Assembly: GCA_963702955.1 (NCBI GenBank)
Contig: OY969774.1
Span: 992,001-1,056,000, forward strand
From: VRUE01 sp963702955
GTDB lineage: Bacteria; Actinomycetota; Thermoleophilia; Solirubrobacterales; 70-9
DNA length: 64,000 nucleotides
Reading direction: 5' to 3'
Shown: positions 49,357 to 58,620 of the stretch, piece after piece
Layout of the letters: every line of letters begins with the position of its first letter
How positions within the stretch are numbered: position 1 is the stretch's first letter
Program-made: the position numbers and the translations under genes
Notes under the pieces: generated by a model
Seen by the model: the letters and a program-made list of their open reading frames with translations, nothing else
Databases searched by the model: none
Told to the model about the DNA's origin: nothing

Positions 49357-50015
49357 ATCGCGCTTGAGTCTAGCCAGGAGTCGCGCAGGCAATCGGTCCA
49401 GGCACGCATCGCTTCGCGAAAATAGGTGTCGCCTGCGGTGACCGTGAGCACGCCGTACCGAGACCGCCAATTCCGGCCTTGGAGCCGTCCGCTGTTCGAC
49501 TTCCTCTGAAAGCGGATCTCGCCTTCGGCGACCTTGAGTTGCGTTGCCCAAAAGCGGCGAAGCTCGTCCAGCGACTGATCCGCATGGTGCTGGATCGAGT
49601 ATGTGAGCTTGTTCGCGGAAAGGATTCGCATCCAATGCGCTGCATGGCATACGACCGCTGGATCAGAGTTGGCTATCGACACGCCGTGCCGGGACCGTCG
49701 ATGGCCCTCGGTTATGAAGAGGACGAGAAAATCACGGAAACCAGGGGACTCGCAGAGATGGAGATAGAAGAGGAGGGCGTCGTCGTATGCCGCTTCGCGC
49801 AGGCCTCGATATTTCGCCTGCATCGCCTTATTGCCCTTGCGACGGGCTGACTCCGGCCATCCTGTGCCCGATGGTCTCGGGATCGGCAGGTCGCGAACCC
49901 AGTAGTAGAGGGTCGTGCGGGAGATCGCCAGCTGATCGGCGAGCTCGTCGATCGTCAGCTTCTTGTCGGTCCGAAGCTTCCTCGCCTTCTCTTTGACGTA
50001 GGCCGGGTATGCCAT
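49347..50015 (-). CDS. HTH protein of the LAGLIDADG-like family, reading into tRNA-Pro
   Basis: 222 aa from ATG 50015. Residues about 8-50 are an HTH (KARKLRTDKKLTIDELADQLAISRTTLYYWVRDLPIP split at the turn). The remainder has FLVLFITEGHRRSRHGVSIANSDPAVVCHAAHWMRIL and HADQSLDELRRFWATQLKV, a layout I associate with actinobacterial proteins related to homing-endonuclease folds. The stop codon TAG (49349-49347) is supplied by the tRNA-Pro 5' region, so gene and tRNA overlap by ten bases on the same strand. Codon use is less GC-rich than neighbours. Confidence 0.7.
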   Translation of the reverse strand: MAYPAYVKEKARKLRTDKKLTIDELADQLAISRTTLYYWVRDLPIPRPSGTGWPESARRKGNKAMQAKYRGLREAAYDDALLFYLHLCESPGFRDFLVLFITEGHRRSRHGVSIANSDPAVVCHAAHWMRILSANKLTYSIQHHADQSLDELRRFWATQLKVAEGEIRFQRKSNSGRLQGRNWRSRYGVLTVTAGDTYFREAMRAWTDCLRDSWLDSSAIGA

Positions 50016-50074
50016 ATCTTGATGACAACATATTCCTAAGCCGGCCGGACGGAAAACCGTTAGTTTTCTCGCCG

Positions 50075-51364
50075 ATGGCCGACGTGCGCCCGATCTTCGC
50101 CACTCACTACGACCTCGGGGTCGTCGGGTCGCTGGACGAGGTCGCGGCGCCGCCTTATGACGTGATCGACGCGGCGCAGCGGGCGGCGCTGCTGGAGCGC
50201 TCGCCCTACAACGCCGTCGCCATCGACCTGCCGAAACCCTACGGCGAGACCGGGCCTCAGGAGACAGGCGACGACCCCTACGCGCGGGCGGCGGAGACGA
50301 TGGACGCCTGGCGCGAGGCCGGCGCCCTCGTCGCCGACTCCGAGCCGGCGATCTGGGCGATGACCCAGGACTACACCGGGCCCGACGGCACGCCGCGCAC
50401 CCGCCACGGGATCCTCGCCCGGGTCCGGGTCGAGGACTTCTCCGCCGGCCAGGTCTTGCCGCACGAGCGCACCCTGCCGGGACCGAAGCAGGACCGGCTC
50501 GACCTGACGCGCGCGACGAAACACAACCTCTCGCCGATCTTCTCGCTCGCCACCAGAGACCCGTGGCCGCTGGTCGCCGCCGCAATCGACCCGGACTCTC
50601 CCTGGGGCGAGGCGACCGACGAGGGCGGCACCGTGACCCGCGTCTGGCGGGTCGGCGACCGGCAGGTCCACACCCAGGTCACCGAATTGCTGGCCGGCGC
50701 GCAGCTGCTGATCGCCGACGGCCACCACCGCTACGAGACCGCGATCGCCTACCGCGACGAGGTCGGCGGCGAGGGCGAGCACAGCTTCACGCTGATGGCG
50801 CTGACCGGGCTCGACGACCCCGGCCTCACCGTCTTCCCCACCCACCGCCTGCTCTCCGGCTTTCGCGACGACCCCGAGCGCCGGCGCCGCCTCGACGAGG
50901 GACTGCGCGAGCTGTTCGAGGCGACCGAGGTGCCGCTCGACGAGCTCGACCCGCTCGGCGCCGACGGGGTCGGCGTCTTCGGCCTCTACGACGCCTTCCA
51001 TCAGCGCGGCTTCCGGCTGCGACTGAAGGACGAGGCGGTCGCCGCGCTCGACCAGCAGCTCGCCGGCAAGCCCGAGGCCTACCGCCGCCTCGACGCGGCG
51101 ATCCTCGAGACGCTCGTCCTCAAGGGGATCGCCGGCCTCGGCGAAGACGACATCCTCGCCAAGCGCGGCCTCGGCTACGCGAAAAGCGTCGAGGACTCGC
51201 TGGCGCTGATCGAGCAGGGCGCCTACGACGTCGCCTTCGTCCTCCGACCGATCCCGGTCAACCAGGTGCGGGCGATCTGCGAGAGCGAGGAGAACATGCC
51301 GCCGAAGTCGACCTACTTCTTCCCCAAGGTCCTCACCGGCCTGGTCTTCAACCCGGTCGGCTGA
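50075..51364 (+). CDS. DUF1015 family protein
   Basis: 429 aa from ATG 50075 (MADVRPIFATHYDLGVVGS). Family marks: EVAAPPYDVIDAAQRAALLERSPYNAVAIDLP, the LPHERTLPGPKQDRLDLTRAT motif, LLIADGHHRYETAIAYRDE, and FVLRPIPVNQVRAICESEENMPPKSTYFFPK (in order). DUF1015 proteins are widespread, often near serine/phosphoglycerate enzymes, but the biochemistry is not settled. It is divergent from the HTH gene at 50015. The adenosyltransferase follows after 25 bases. Confidence 0.9.
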   Translation: MADVRPIFATHYDLGVVGSLDEVAAPPYDVIDAAQRAALLERSPYNAVAIDLPKPYGETGPQETGDDPYARAAETMDAWREAGALVADSEPAIWAMTQDYTGPDGTPRTRHGILARVRVEDFSAGQVLPHERTLPGPKQDRLDLTRATKHNLSPIFSLATRDPWPLVAAAIDPDSPWGEATDEGGTVTRVWRVGDRQVHTQVTELLAGAQLLIADGHHRYETAIAYRDEVGGEGEHSFTLMALTGLDDPGLTVFPTHRLLSGFRDDPERRRRLDEGLRELFEATEVPLDELDPLGADGVGVFGLYDAFHQRGFRLRLKDEAVAALDQQLAGKPEAYRRLDAAILETLVLKGIAGLGEDDILAKRGLGYAKSVEDSLALIEQGAYDVAFVLRPIPVNQVRAICESEENMPPKSTYFFPKVLTGLVFNPVG

Positions 51365-51389
51365 CGGTTACGCGGCGTAGGATCACGCC

Positions 51390-51965
51390 GTGGTCAAGAT
51401 CTACACGCGCAAGGGCGACGACGGCAGCACCTCGCTCTGGTACGGCGGCCGCGTCCCCAAGCACCATGGCCGCACCGAGGCCTACGGTGCGCTCGACGAG
51501 GCCTGCTCGGAGCTGGGCGTTGCGCGCGCGCTCTGCGCCGACGAGGGCGCCGAAGAGCTCGGCGCCGACATCCTCCGCCTCCAGGACGACCTCTTCGTCG
51601 CCGGCGCCGAGCTGGCGACCGCGCCCGAGGCGGCCGAGCGGCTCGAAGACGGGATCAGCCGCACGACCGGGGAGATGGTCGCCTGGCTGGAGGAGCGGAT
51701 CGACCGCTACATGGGCGAGGTCGAGCTGCCGCCCCAGTTCGTCATCCCCGGCGGCAACCTGCTCTCGGCCCAGCTCGACGTCGCCCGCACGACGATCCGC
51801 CGCGCCGAGCGCCACATCAGCGCCCTCAACGACGCCGGCGAGCTGGCCGGCGAGACCGTGATCCACTTCGTCAACCGCGCCTCCGACCTCGCCTATGCGA
51901 TGGCCCGCTTCGCCGACGTCAACGACCCGGCCCTGTTCGAGGGCCGGCGCAAGTCCGGGCGATGA
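51390..51965 (+). CDS. Cob(I)alamin adenosyltransferase, PduO type
   Basis: 191 aa. KIYTRKGDDGSTSLWYGGR is the ATP-binding start; FVIPGGNLLSAQLDVARTTIRRAERH and VNRASDLAYAMARF hold the cobalamin/ATP site. It makes adenosylcobalamin for B12-dependent mutases. The start is GTG 51390, and the stop overlaps the OsmC start by four bases (ATGA). No B12-dependent enzyme is in the window. Confidence 0.93.
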   Translation: MVKIYTRKGDDGSTSLWYGGRVPKHHGRTEAYGALDEACSELGVARALCADEGAEELGADILRLQDDLFVAGAELATAPEAAERLEDGISRTTGEMVAWLEERIDRYMGEVELPPQFVIPGGNLLSAQLDVARTTIRRAERHISALNDAGELAGETVIHFVNRASDLAYAMARFADVNDPALFEGRRKSGR

Positions 51966-52360
51966 GGGTCGTCGCCCGCCGCACCGGCGGGTACGCCCAC
52001 GAGGTCGAGATCGAAGGGGGTCACACGATCCTCGTCGACGAGCCGACATTCGCCGGCGGGACCGACAGCGGCCCCTCCCCCACCCGCCTCGTCGCCGCCG
52101 CCCTGGCCGGCTGCGTCGCGGTGACGATCGAGATGTACGCGGAGCGCAAGGGCTGGGACGTCGGCCCGGTCGAGGTGGACGTCAACGTCGAGTACGAGAG
52201 CTACGCGCCGCGTTCCTTTGCCGTCGCCCTGCGCCTGTCGGAGAAATTGAGCGACGAGCAGCGCGAGCGCCTGCTGGCCATCGCCCGCAAGTGCCCGGTC
52301 CACAGGGTCCTGGCCGGCGAGACGCCGGTCACCCTCTCCGACCGGATCGAGCCGCTCTAG
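51962..52360 (+). CDS. OsmC family protein
   Basis: 132 aa. Redox cysteines of the OsmC/Ohr superfamily: LAGCVAVTIEMYAERKGWD and ARKCPVHRVL. These use a Cys pair to reduce organic hydroperoxides. Also SGPSPTRLVAAALAGC and NVEYESYAPRSFAVALRL. It is coupled by ATGA overlap to the adenosyltransferase, with the SDR gene 3 bases downstream, giving an operon of DUF1015, ATR, OsmC and SDR. Confidence 0.9.
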   Translation: MRVVARRTGGYAHEVEIEGGHTILVDEPTFAGGTDSGPSPTRLVAAALAGCVAVTIEMYAERKGWDVGPVEVDVNVEYESYAPRSFAVALRLSEKLSDEQRERLLAIARKCPVHRVLAGETPVTLSDRIEPL

Positions 52361-52363
52361 GCC

Positions 52364-53164
52364 ATGGACCTCGGCCTGAAGGGACGCGCCTGCGCCGTCA
52401 CCGGCGCCAGCAGCGGGATCGGCCGCGAGACCGCGCGGCAGCTCTGCGCCGAGGGAGCGAGCGTCCTGCTGGTCGCCCGCGGCGAGGAGCGGCTGCGCGC
52501 CGCCGCCGAGGAGGCCGGCGCGGCGGGCGGGCGGGCCGAGACCCTGGTCCTCGACATCACCGACGAGGACTCGGGCGAGCGCATGCTGGCCGCCGCGAAC
52601 GCGAGCTTCGGCGGCCTCGACGTGCTCGTCAACAACGCCGGCACGGCGCGCTGGCGCCACCTCGACGACGTCCCCGACGAGGACTGGTACGGGCAGTACG
52701 AGCTTAACGTGATGGCGCCGATGCGGGCGATGCGCGCCGCCGCCCCGGCGATGGCCGAGCGCGGCTGGGGCCGGGTCGTCAACGTCTGCTCGACCGCCGG
52801 CAAGCGGCCCTCGGCGGCGATGCCCGAGTACTCGGTCGCGAAGGCCGCCGAGCTGTCGCTCTCGCGCCTCTTCGCCGACCGCTACGCGAAGGCCGGCGTC
52901 CTCGTCAACGCGATCTGCCCCGGCCCGGTCGAATCGGAGATGTGGATGGACGAGGGCGGCCTGCTCGACCAGTCGCACCGGATGTCCGGCGCCGCGAGCC
53001 GCGAGGAGGCGCTGGCGGAGGCCGGCGGCAAGCGCCCGATCGGCCGCCTCGCCGAGGTCGGCGAGATCGCCGCCGCGATCGTCTTCCTCTGCTCCGAGCG
53101 GGCCTCCTACGTCAGCGGCGCCGCCTGGTCGGTCAACGGCGGCACCGTCCAGGTCATCATTTGA
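52364..53164 (+). CDS. Short-chain dehydrogenase/reductase
   Basis: 266 aa classical SDR. NAD(P) loop TGASSGIGRETA; NNAGTARWRH; catalytic Ser in NVCSTAGKRPSA and YSVAK (Tyr/Lys). The C-terminus is VSGAAWSVNGGTVQVII. Arg in VARGEER after the second strand hints at NADPH preference. The substrate is unknown. It is the last gene of the DUF1015 operon. Confidence 0.93.
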   Translation: MDLGLKGRACAVTGASSGIGRETARQLCAEGASVLLVARGEERLRAAAEEAGAAGGRAETLVLDITDEDSGERMLAAANASFGGLDVLVNNAGTARWRHLDDVPDEDWYGQYELNVMAPMRAMRAAAPAMAERGWGRVVNVCSTAGKRPSAAMPEYSVAKAAELSLSRLFADRYAKAGVLVNAICPGPVESEMWMDEGGLLDQSHRMSGAASREEALAEAGGKRPIGRLAEVGEIAAAIVFLCSERASYVSGAAWSVNGGTVQVII

Positions 53165-53229
53165 GGGGTTTGGCGGGTTAGTCGCAATATGGACCGACCA
53201 AGCCGCCAACCGCTCCCGGCGAACTCGCC

Positions 53230-53751
53230 GTGAGCCGGGAAATCGACGCGGCGGTCCTGCTGCCGCTCTACGGCTGGCCCGGCGAGCCGGGGCTGATCTT
53301 CACCGAGCGGCGGGCGGATCTGCGGCGCCACGCGGGCGAGATCTCCTTCCCCGGCGGGCGCCGGGACGAGGGCGACGCCGACCTCGCCGCGACCGCGCTG
53401 CGCGAGGCCCATGAGGAGATCGGGCTCGACCCGTCCGTGGTCGAGATCGGCGAGGAGCTGCCGCCGACGGCGACCTTCGTCACCGGTTACCGCATCCACC
53501 CCTTCGTCGGCCGCATCCCCCACCCCGGCGGACTCGGCCTGCGGCCGAACCCGGCCGAGGTCGAGACCGTCCTCACCTTCTCGCTCGACGTCCTGCGCGA
53601 GAGCTACGAGATCCGCCGCCTGGTCCGCCGCGGCGTCCCCATCCACACCCCGACCTACGAGGTCGAAGGCCACCTCATCTGGGGAGCGACCGCGCGGATC
53701 CTGGGTGACTTCCTAGAGCAGGTCCAAGGCGGCGTAACCAAGCCTGGCTAG
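53230..53751 (+). CDS. NUDIX hydrolase, CoA pyrophosphatase-like
   Basis: 173 aa from GTG 53230. The Nudix box is GGRRDEGDADLAATALREAHEEIGL in two parts, matching Gx5Ex7REUxEExGU, preceded by RRHAGEISFPGG, the UPF0035/CoA-diphosphatase signature. The C-terminal YEVEGHLIWGATARILGDFL is also typical of the NudL/Nudt7 group. It would cleave CoA or acyl-CoA pyrophosphate bonds. Confidence 0.9.
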   Translation: MSREIDAAVLLPLYGWPGEPGLIFTERRADLRRHAGEISFPGGRRDEGDADLAATALREAHEEIGLDPSVVEIGEELPPTATFVTGYRIHPFVGRIPHPGGLGLRPNPAEVETVLTFSLDVLRESYEIRRLVRRGVPIHTPTYEVEGHLIWGATARILGDFLEQVQGGVTKPG

Positions 53752-53776
53752 GACGCAGGGAGGCTGACAAGGGGAG

Positions 53777-53790
53777 CGCACATTTGTGCG
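53777..53790. terminator. Small hairpin between NUDIX and Prx6 genes
   Basis: CGCACA (53777-53782), TT, TGTGCG (53785-53790). It lies between two convergent genes, 26 bases past the NUDIX stop and 42 before the peroxiredoxin stop. The stem is short and without U-tract; it may be a weak bidirectional terminator. Confidence 0.35.
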
Positions 53791-53831
53791 TGACCCGCAG
53801 GCAGCCGACCGAGGACACCGCCAGGCGCCGG

Positions 53832-54500
53832 TTACGGCGCCTTGGACGGCTGGGGGACGATGCGGATGTAGGGACGGGGCTCCTCCCAGCCATCCGGGTA
53901 GATCTCCTTTGCCTGGTCGTTGGAGACCGAGCCGGCGATGATCACGTCGTCGCCCTGCTGCCACTGGGCCGGGGTCGCGACTTTGTGCTGGGCGGTGAGC
54001 TGCAGCGAGTCGATCACGCGCAGCACCTCGTCGAAGTTGCGCCCGGTCGTCATCGGGTAGACGAGGATCAGCTTGATCTTCTTGTCGGGGCCGATGACGA
54101 AGACGTTGCGCACGGTCTGGTTGTCGGCGGGCGTGCGGTCCCCGGGGTCGCCGGAGACGTCGGCCGGCAGCATCCCGTAGAGCTTGGAGACGTGGAAGTC
54201 GGCGTCGCTGATGATCGGGTAGTTCGGGGCCGCGCCCTGGGTCGCCTCGATGTCCTTCACCCACTCCTCGTGCTTGTCGAGCGGATCGACCGAGAGGCCG
54301 ATCACCTTCACGTTGCGGCTCTCGAAGTCGGGGGCGATCTTCGCCATGTAGCCGAGCTCGGTCGTGCAGACCGGGGTGAAGTCTTTCGGGTGCGAGAACA
54401 GCACCACCCAGGAATCGCCGATCCAGTCGTGGAACTTGATCGGCCCCTCGGTCGTGTCAGCCTCGAAATCGGGTGCTTCGTCGCCAAGCCTCAAACTCAT
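53832..54500 (-). CDS. Peroxiredoxin, Prx6 (1-Cys) family
   Basis: 222 aa. Peroxidatic motif SHPKDFTPVCTTELGYM; VIGLSVDPLDKHEEWVKDIE; NYPIISDADFHVSKLYGMLP; GPDKKIKLILVYPMTTGRNFDEVLRVIDSLQ with the long Prx6 C-terminal arm (about 165-222) ending PYIRIVPQPSKAP (in order). It detoxifies H2O2 and organic peroxides. Upstream there is a purine-rich ribosome-binding site and an AT-rich segment (54535-54560). Confidence 0.95.
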   Translation of the reverse strand: MSLRLGDEAPDFEADTTEGPIKFHDWIGDSWVVLFSHPKDFTPVCTTELGYMAKIAPDFESRNVKVIGLSVDPLDKHEEWVKDIEATQGAAPNYPIISDADFHVSKLYGMLPADVSGDPGDRTPADNQTVRNVFVIGPDKKIKLILVYPMTTGRNFDEVLRVIDSLQLTAQHKVATPAQWQQGDDVIIAGSVSNDQAKEIYPDGWEEPRPYIRIVPQPSKAP

Positions 54501-54547
54501 CGGACCGCTCCTCTCGAGAAGTCGCCTCCAGGGATTTACCTTAATTC

Positions 54548-54997
54548 CTATCCGAGTTTAGACATATCGATCTCCCGGCCGAGCAGGGCGACCGGGATGC
54601 GCCAGCGCTCGCCGGCCGAGCGCACCGCCTCCGCCCCCCGCTCCAGCGCGGCGGGATCGACGCTGCCGGTCGCCTCGTAGGCGAACCTCCTGACCGGGGT
54701 TTCGACCAGCCTTTCGAGCACCCGTTCGAGCTTCTCGCCGTGGATCGCCGCGACCGCATCGGGCTCCCCCGCCGCCGAAGCGAGCAGCCAGACGACGAGC
54801 GCCACGTCGGTGACCAGGTCGAGGACGGTGGCGGGCTGGGCCGGATCGGCGAGCGCCGGCTCGATCCCCGCCGCCTCGATCGCCGCCAGCCCCTGCTCGC
54901 GCCGGCTCGTCCCCCGCACCTCCCAGCCCTCGGCCAGCAGCTCGGCGCCGAGCGCCCGCCCGCGGCAGCCGCAGCCGACGATCAGCGCCCGCGCCAC
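54548..54997 (-). CDS. NAD(P)-binding Rossmann-fold protein (short YeeZ-like)
   Basis: 149 aa. Starts ALIVGCGCRGRALGAELLAEGWEVRGTSRR, a glycine-rich NADP-type loop with Arg after the second strand. It then covers only the first part of an extended SDR fold (LDLVTDVALVVWLLASAAG, RRFAYEATGSVDP). The active site Tyr-x3-Lys is absent, so it is a binding protein or a reduced reductase. It ends 48 bases before the peroxiredoxin start. Confidence 0.7.
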   Translation of the reverse strand: MARALIVGCGCRGRALGAELLAEGWEVRGTSRREQGLAAIEAAGIEPALADPAQPATVLDLVTDVALVVWLLASAAGEPDAVAAIHGEKLERVLERLVETPVRRFAYEATGSVDPAALERGAEAVRSAGERWRIPVALLGREIDMSKLG

Positions 54998-55004
54998 CCG
55001 ACCC

Positions 55005-55295
55005 TCACTCCCACGAGCGACCGCGGCGGCGCAGCCGGTCCAGCTCTTCCTCCTCGACCTCGGCCCGCAGCCTGCCCTCGTCTATCTCCGCAGCGCCGCG
55101 ACGGCGGCGCATCTCGTTCTGCGCCTCGAGCATCTGCCGCACGTCGTCGATCTCGTTCTGCGCCTCGAGTTCGGGCGAGCGGGTCGGCTTCCAGTCGACC
55201 AGCTCGGCACTGCTGCCCGGGTAGTAGTGCCCGATCAGCAGCAAGACGCCGACAATCAGCGCCAGCATGCCCAGCGTTCCCAGGACGAACCACAC
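55005..55295 (-). CDS. Single-pass membrane protein with charged helical tail
   Basis: 96 aa from GTG 55295. One membrane helix at about 3-24 (FVLGTLGMLALIVGVLLLIGH), then a cytoplasmic charged helix (about 45-90, Glu/Arg rich with QNEIDDVRQMLEAQNEMRRRR). I do not recognise a family. It lies 7 bases upstream of the Rossmann-fold gene and is divergent from the thiolase. Confidence 0.6.
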   Translation of the reverse strand: MWFVLGTLGMLALIVGVLLLIGHYYPGSSAELVDWKPTRSPELEAQNEIDDVRQMLEAQNEMRRRRGAAEIDEGRLRAEVEEEELDRLRRRGRSWE

Positions 55296-55340
55296 GCGCC
55301 AAGAATACGCGGGAAACGCCCGTCCCCTTTAATCCCGCGG

Positions 55341-56540
<1,200 letters not shown>

Positions 56541-56547
56541 CCGACAG

Positions 56548-56595
56548 ACGTGCCGGTGATTAACCACCATATCGGGCGGTCAATCACCGGCACGT
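56548..56595. repeat. 48-bp palindromic element, copy 2
   Basis: Begins ACGTGCCGGTGATTAACC (56548) and pairs with the segment ending GGCACGT (56595). There are 21-base arms, two G-T pairs and the 6-base loop ATATCG. It has the same framework as 42684-42731 with a covarying triplet (GGT/ACC instead of AAG/CTT). It lies 8 bases past the thiolase stop and 26 bases before the aminotransferase start. Confidence 0.8.
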
Positions 56596-56620
56596 CCCGG
56601 GGCGGTAGCCTCGCGCAGCG

Positions 56621-57424
56621 ATGACCGACTCGCTTCGAGAACTCGCAAGCGTCGACGGGCGGATCTCTCCGACCGCCGAGGCTACGGTGCCGATGAAGGA
56701 CGACGGGCTCTACCGCGGCGACGGAGCCTTCGAGGTGATCCGCATCTATGGGGGGCGGCTGTTCGCGCTCGGCGACCACCTCGACCGGCTGGGGCGCTCC
56801 GCCGCGGCGATCGAGCTGGACTTCGACCGCGCCGCGCTGGAGGGCGAGATCGCCGCTCTGCTGGCCGAGGCCGGCGAGGTCGACGGCCAGCTGCGGCTGA
56901 TCGTCACCCGCGGCGGTCGCCGGATCGCCGCGGTCGAGCCGCTCCCGGCCCACGCCGAGACCCTGCGCCTCGCCACCGTCACCTACTCGCCCTCGGTGAT
57001 CCTCAACGGCGTCAAGTCGCTCTCCTACGCCGCCAACATGCAGGCCACCCGCCTGGCCAAAGGCCGGGGCGCCGACGAGGCGGTGCTGGTGCGGCCCGAC
57101 GGAGTCGTCCTCGAGCCGCCGACTTCGGCGATCTTCTGGGTCTCGCCCGAGGGTGGCCTGCGCACCCCCTCGCTCGAGGTCGGCGTGCTCGAGTCGATCA
57201 CCCGCGACCGGATGATCAAGGCCCTACACGTGGAGACCGGCGCCTGGCCGGTCAACGACCTGCGCGCCGCCCACGAGGCGTTCCTCGCCTCGACCACGCG
57301 CGAGATCCAGGCGGTCGCGTCGATCGACGGCCGCGAGCTGGACGGGGCGCCGGGCCCGCGCACCCGCGAGGCGCAGGCGGCCTTCGCCGCGACCCTCGGC
57401 CACGAGCTTCCGGACTCCAAATGA
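56621..57424 (+). CDS. Class IV aminotransferase (BCAT / aminodeoxychorismate lyase-like)
   Basis: 267 aa PLP enzyme. PLP lysine K132 in GVKSLSYAANMQATRLAKGRG (first part); GLYRGDGAFEVIRIYGGRLFAL near the start; GVLESITRDRMIKALHVETG and EAFLASTTREIQAVASIDGR (in order). Members are branched-chain or D-amino-acid transaminases or 4-amino-4-deoxychorismate lyases. Its place among beta-oxidation genes suggests branched-chain amino acid breakdown (inference). Confidence 0.9.
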   Translation: MTDSLRELASVDGRISPTAEATVPMKDDGLYRGDGAFEVIRIYGGRLFALGDHLDRLGRSAAAIELDFDRAALEGEIAALLAEAGEVDGQLRLIVTRGGRRIAAVEPLPAHAETLRLATVTYSPSVILNGVKSLSYAANMQATRLAKGRGADEAVLVRPDGVVLEPPTSAIFWVSPEGGLRTPSLEVGVLESITRDRMIKALHVETGAWPVNDLRAAHEAFLASTTREIQAVASIDGRELDGAPGPRTREAQAAFAATLGHELPDSK

Positions 57425-57446
57425 CGACCAAGAAAGCAGGGGTTAG

Positions 57447-58616
57447 ATGGACTTCGAGCTGACCGACGAGCAGCGCCTGATCTCCGAATCGGCGCGCGAG
57501 TTCGCCGACCGCGAGATCCTGCCACGGGTCCGCGACAACGACCGCGCCGGCCGCTTCGACCGCGAGCTGGCGAGCAAACTCGGCGAGGTCGGCTACCTCG
57601 GCGCCCCGGTCGCCGAAGCCTACGGCGGCCGCGGCCTCGACTACATCGGCTACGGGCTGATCGTCGAGCAGGTCGGCCGTGCCGACTCCTCGGCTCGCAC
57701 CGTCGTCTCGGTGCAGACCTCGCTGGTCGCCGGCTCGATCGAGCGCTGGGGCACCGAGGAGCAGAAGCGGAAGTGGCTGCCGCGACTCTGCTCGGGCGAG
57801 GCGCTCGGCTGCTTCGGCCTGACCGAGCCCGACACCGGCTCCGACGCCGCCAACCTGCGGACCAGGGCGACGAAGACCGACTCCGGCTGGTCGATCAGCG
57901 GCCAGAAGATGTGGATCAGCCTCGGCAACTTCTCCGAGCTGGCGCTGATCTTCGCCCAGACCGATCCGGAGAAAAAGCACCGCGGGCTCGCCTGCTTCCT
58001 CGTCCCGACCGCGAGCGAGGGCTTCACCACGCAGGAGATCCACGGCAAGCTCGGCCTGCGCTCCTCCGACACCGCCGAGCTCTCGCTCGACTCGGTCGAG
58101 GTCGGCGAGGACGCCATGTTGGGGGCGGTGGGTGACGGCTTCAAGGTCGCGATGAGCGCCCTCGACAACGGCCGCTACAGCGTCGCCGCCGGCTGCGTCG
58201 GGATCTGCGACGGCTGCGTCAACGCCTCGGTCGCCTACGCGACCGAGCGCGAACAGTTCGGCGTGCCGCTGGCCCGCTTCCAGCTCGTCCAGGAGATGAT
58301 CGCCGACATGATCCTCAAGCGCGACGCCTCGCGGATGCTGGTCTACCGGGCCGGCGTGCTGAAGGACGAAGGCAAGCCGAACACGATGGAGACCTCGGTG
58401 GCGAAGCTGTACGCGACCGAGTCGGCGGTCGAGTGCGCCAACCTGGCGATCCAGGTCCACGGCGGCGCCGGCTACGTCAACGACTACCCGGTCGAGCGCT
58501 ACCTGCGCGACGCCCGCGTCACCACCCTCTACGAGGGGACCTCGCAGATCCAGAAGCTGATCATCGGCCGCGCCGCGACCGGAATCAACGCGATGACCCC
58601 GATGGAGGCCGAATAG
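57447..58616 (+). CDS. Acyl-CoA dehydrogenase
   Basis: 389 aa. FAD enzyme introducing the alpha-beta double bond. CFGLTEPDTGSDAANLRTRA and WISLGNFSELALIFAQTDP (flavin site), and RDARVTTLYEGTSQIQKLII with catalytic E363. Full family length. ATG 57447 follows the aminotransferase by 22 bases with the purine-rich AAGAAAGCAGGGG before it; the hydratase starts 4 bases downstream. Confidence 0.96.
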   Translation: MDFELTDEQRLISESAREFADREILPRVRDNDRAGRFDRELASKLGEVGYLGAPVAEAYGGRGLDYIGYGLIVEQVGRADSSARTVVSVQTSLVAGSIERWGTEEQKRKWLPRLCSGEALGCFGLTEPDTGSDAANLRTRATKTDSGWSISGQKMWISLGNFSELALIFAQTDPEKKHRGLACFLVPTASEGFTTQEIHGKLGLRSSDTAELSLDSVEVGEDAMLGAVGDGFKVAMSALDNGRYSVAAGCVGICDGCVNASVAYATEREQFGVPLARFQLVQEMIADMILKRDASRMLVYRAGVLKDEGKPNTMETSVAKLYATESAVECANLAIQVHGGAGYVNDYPVERYLRDARVTTLYEGTSQIQKLIIGRAATGINAMTPMEAE

Positions 58617-58620
58617 CGCA

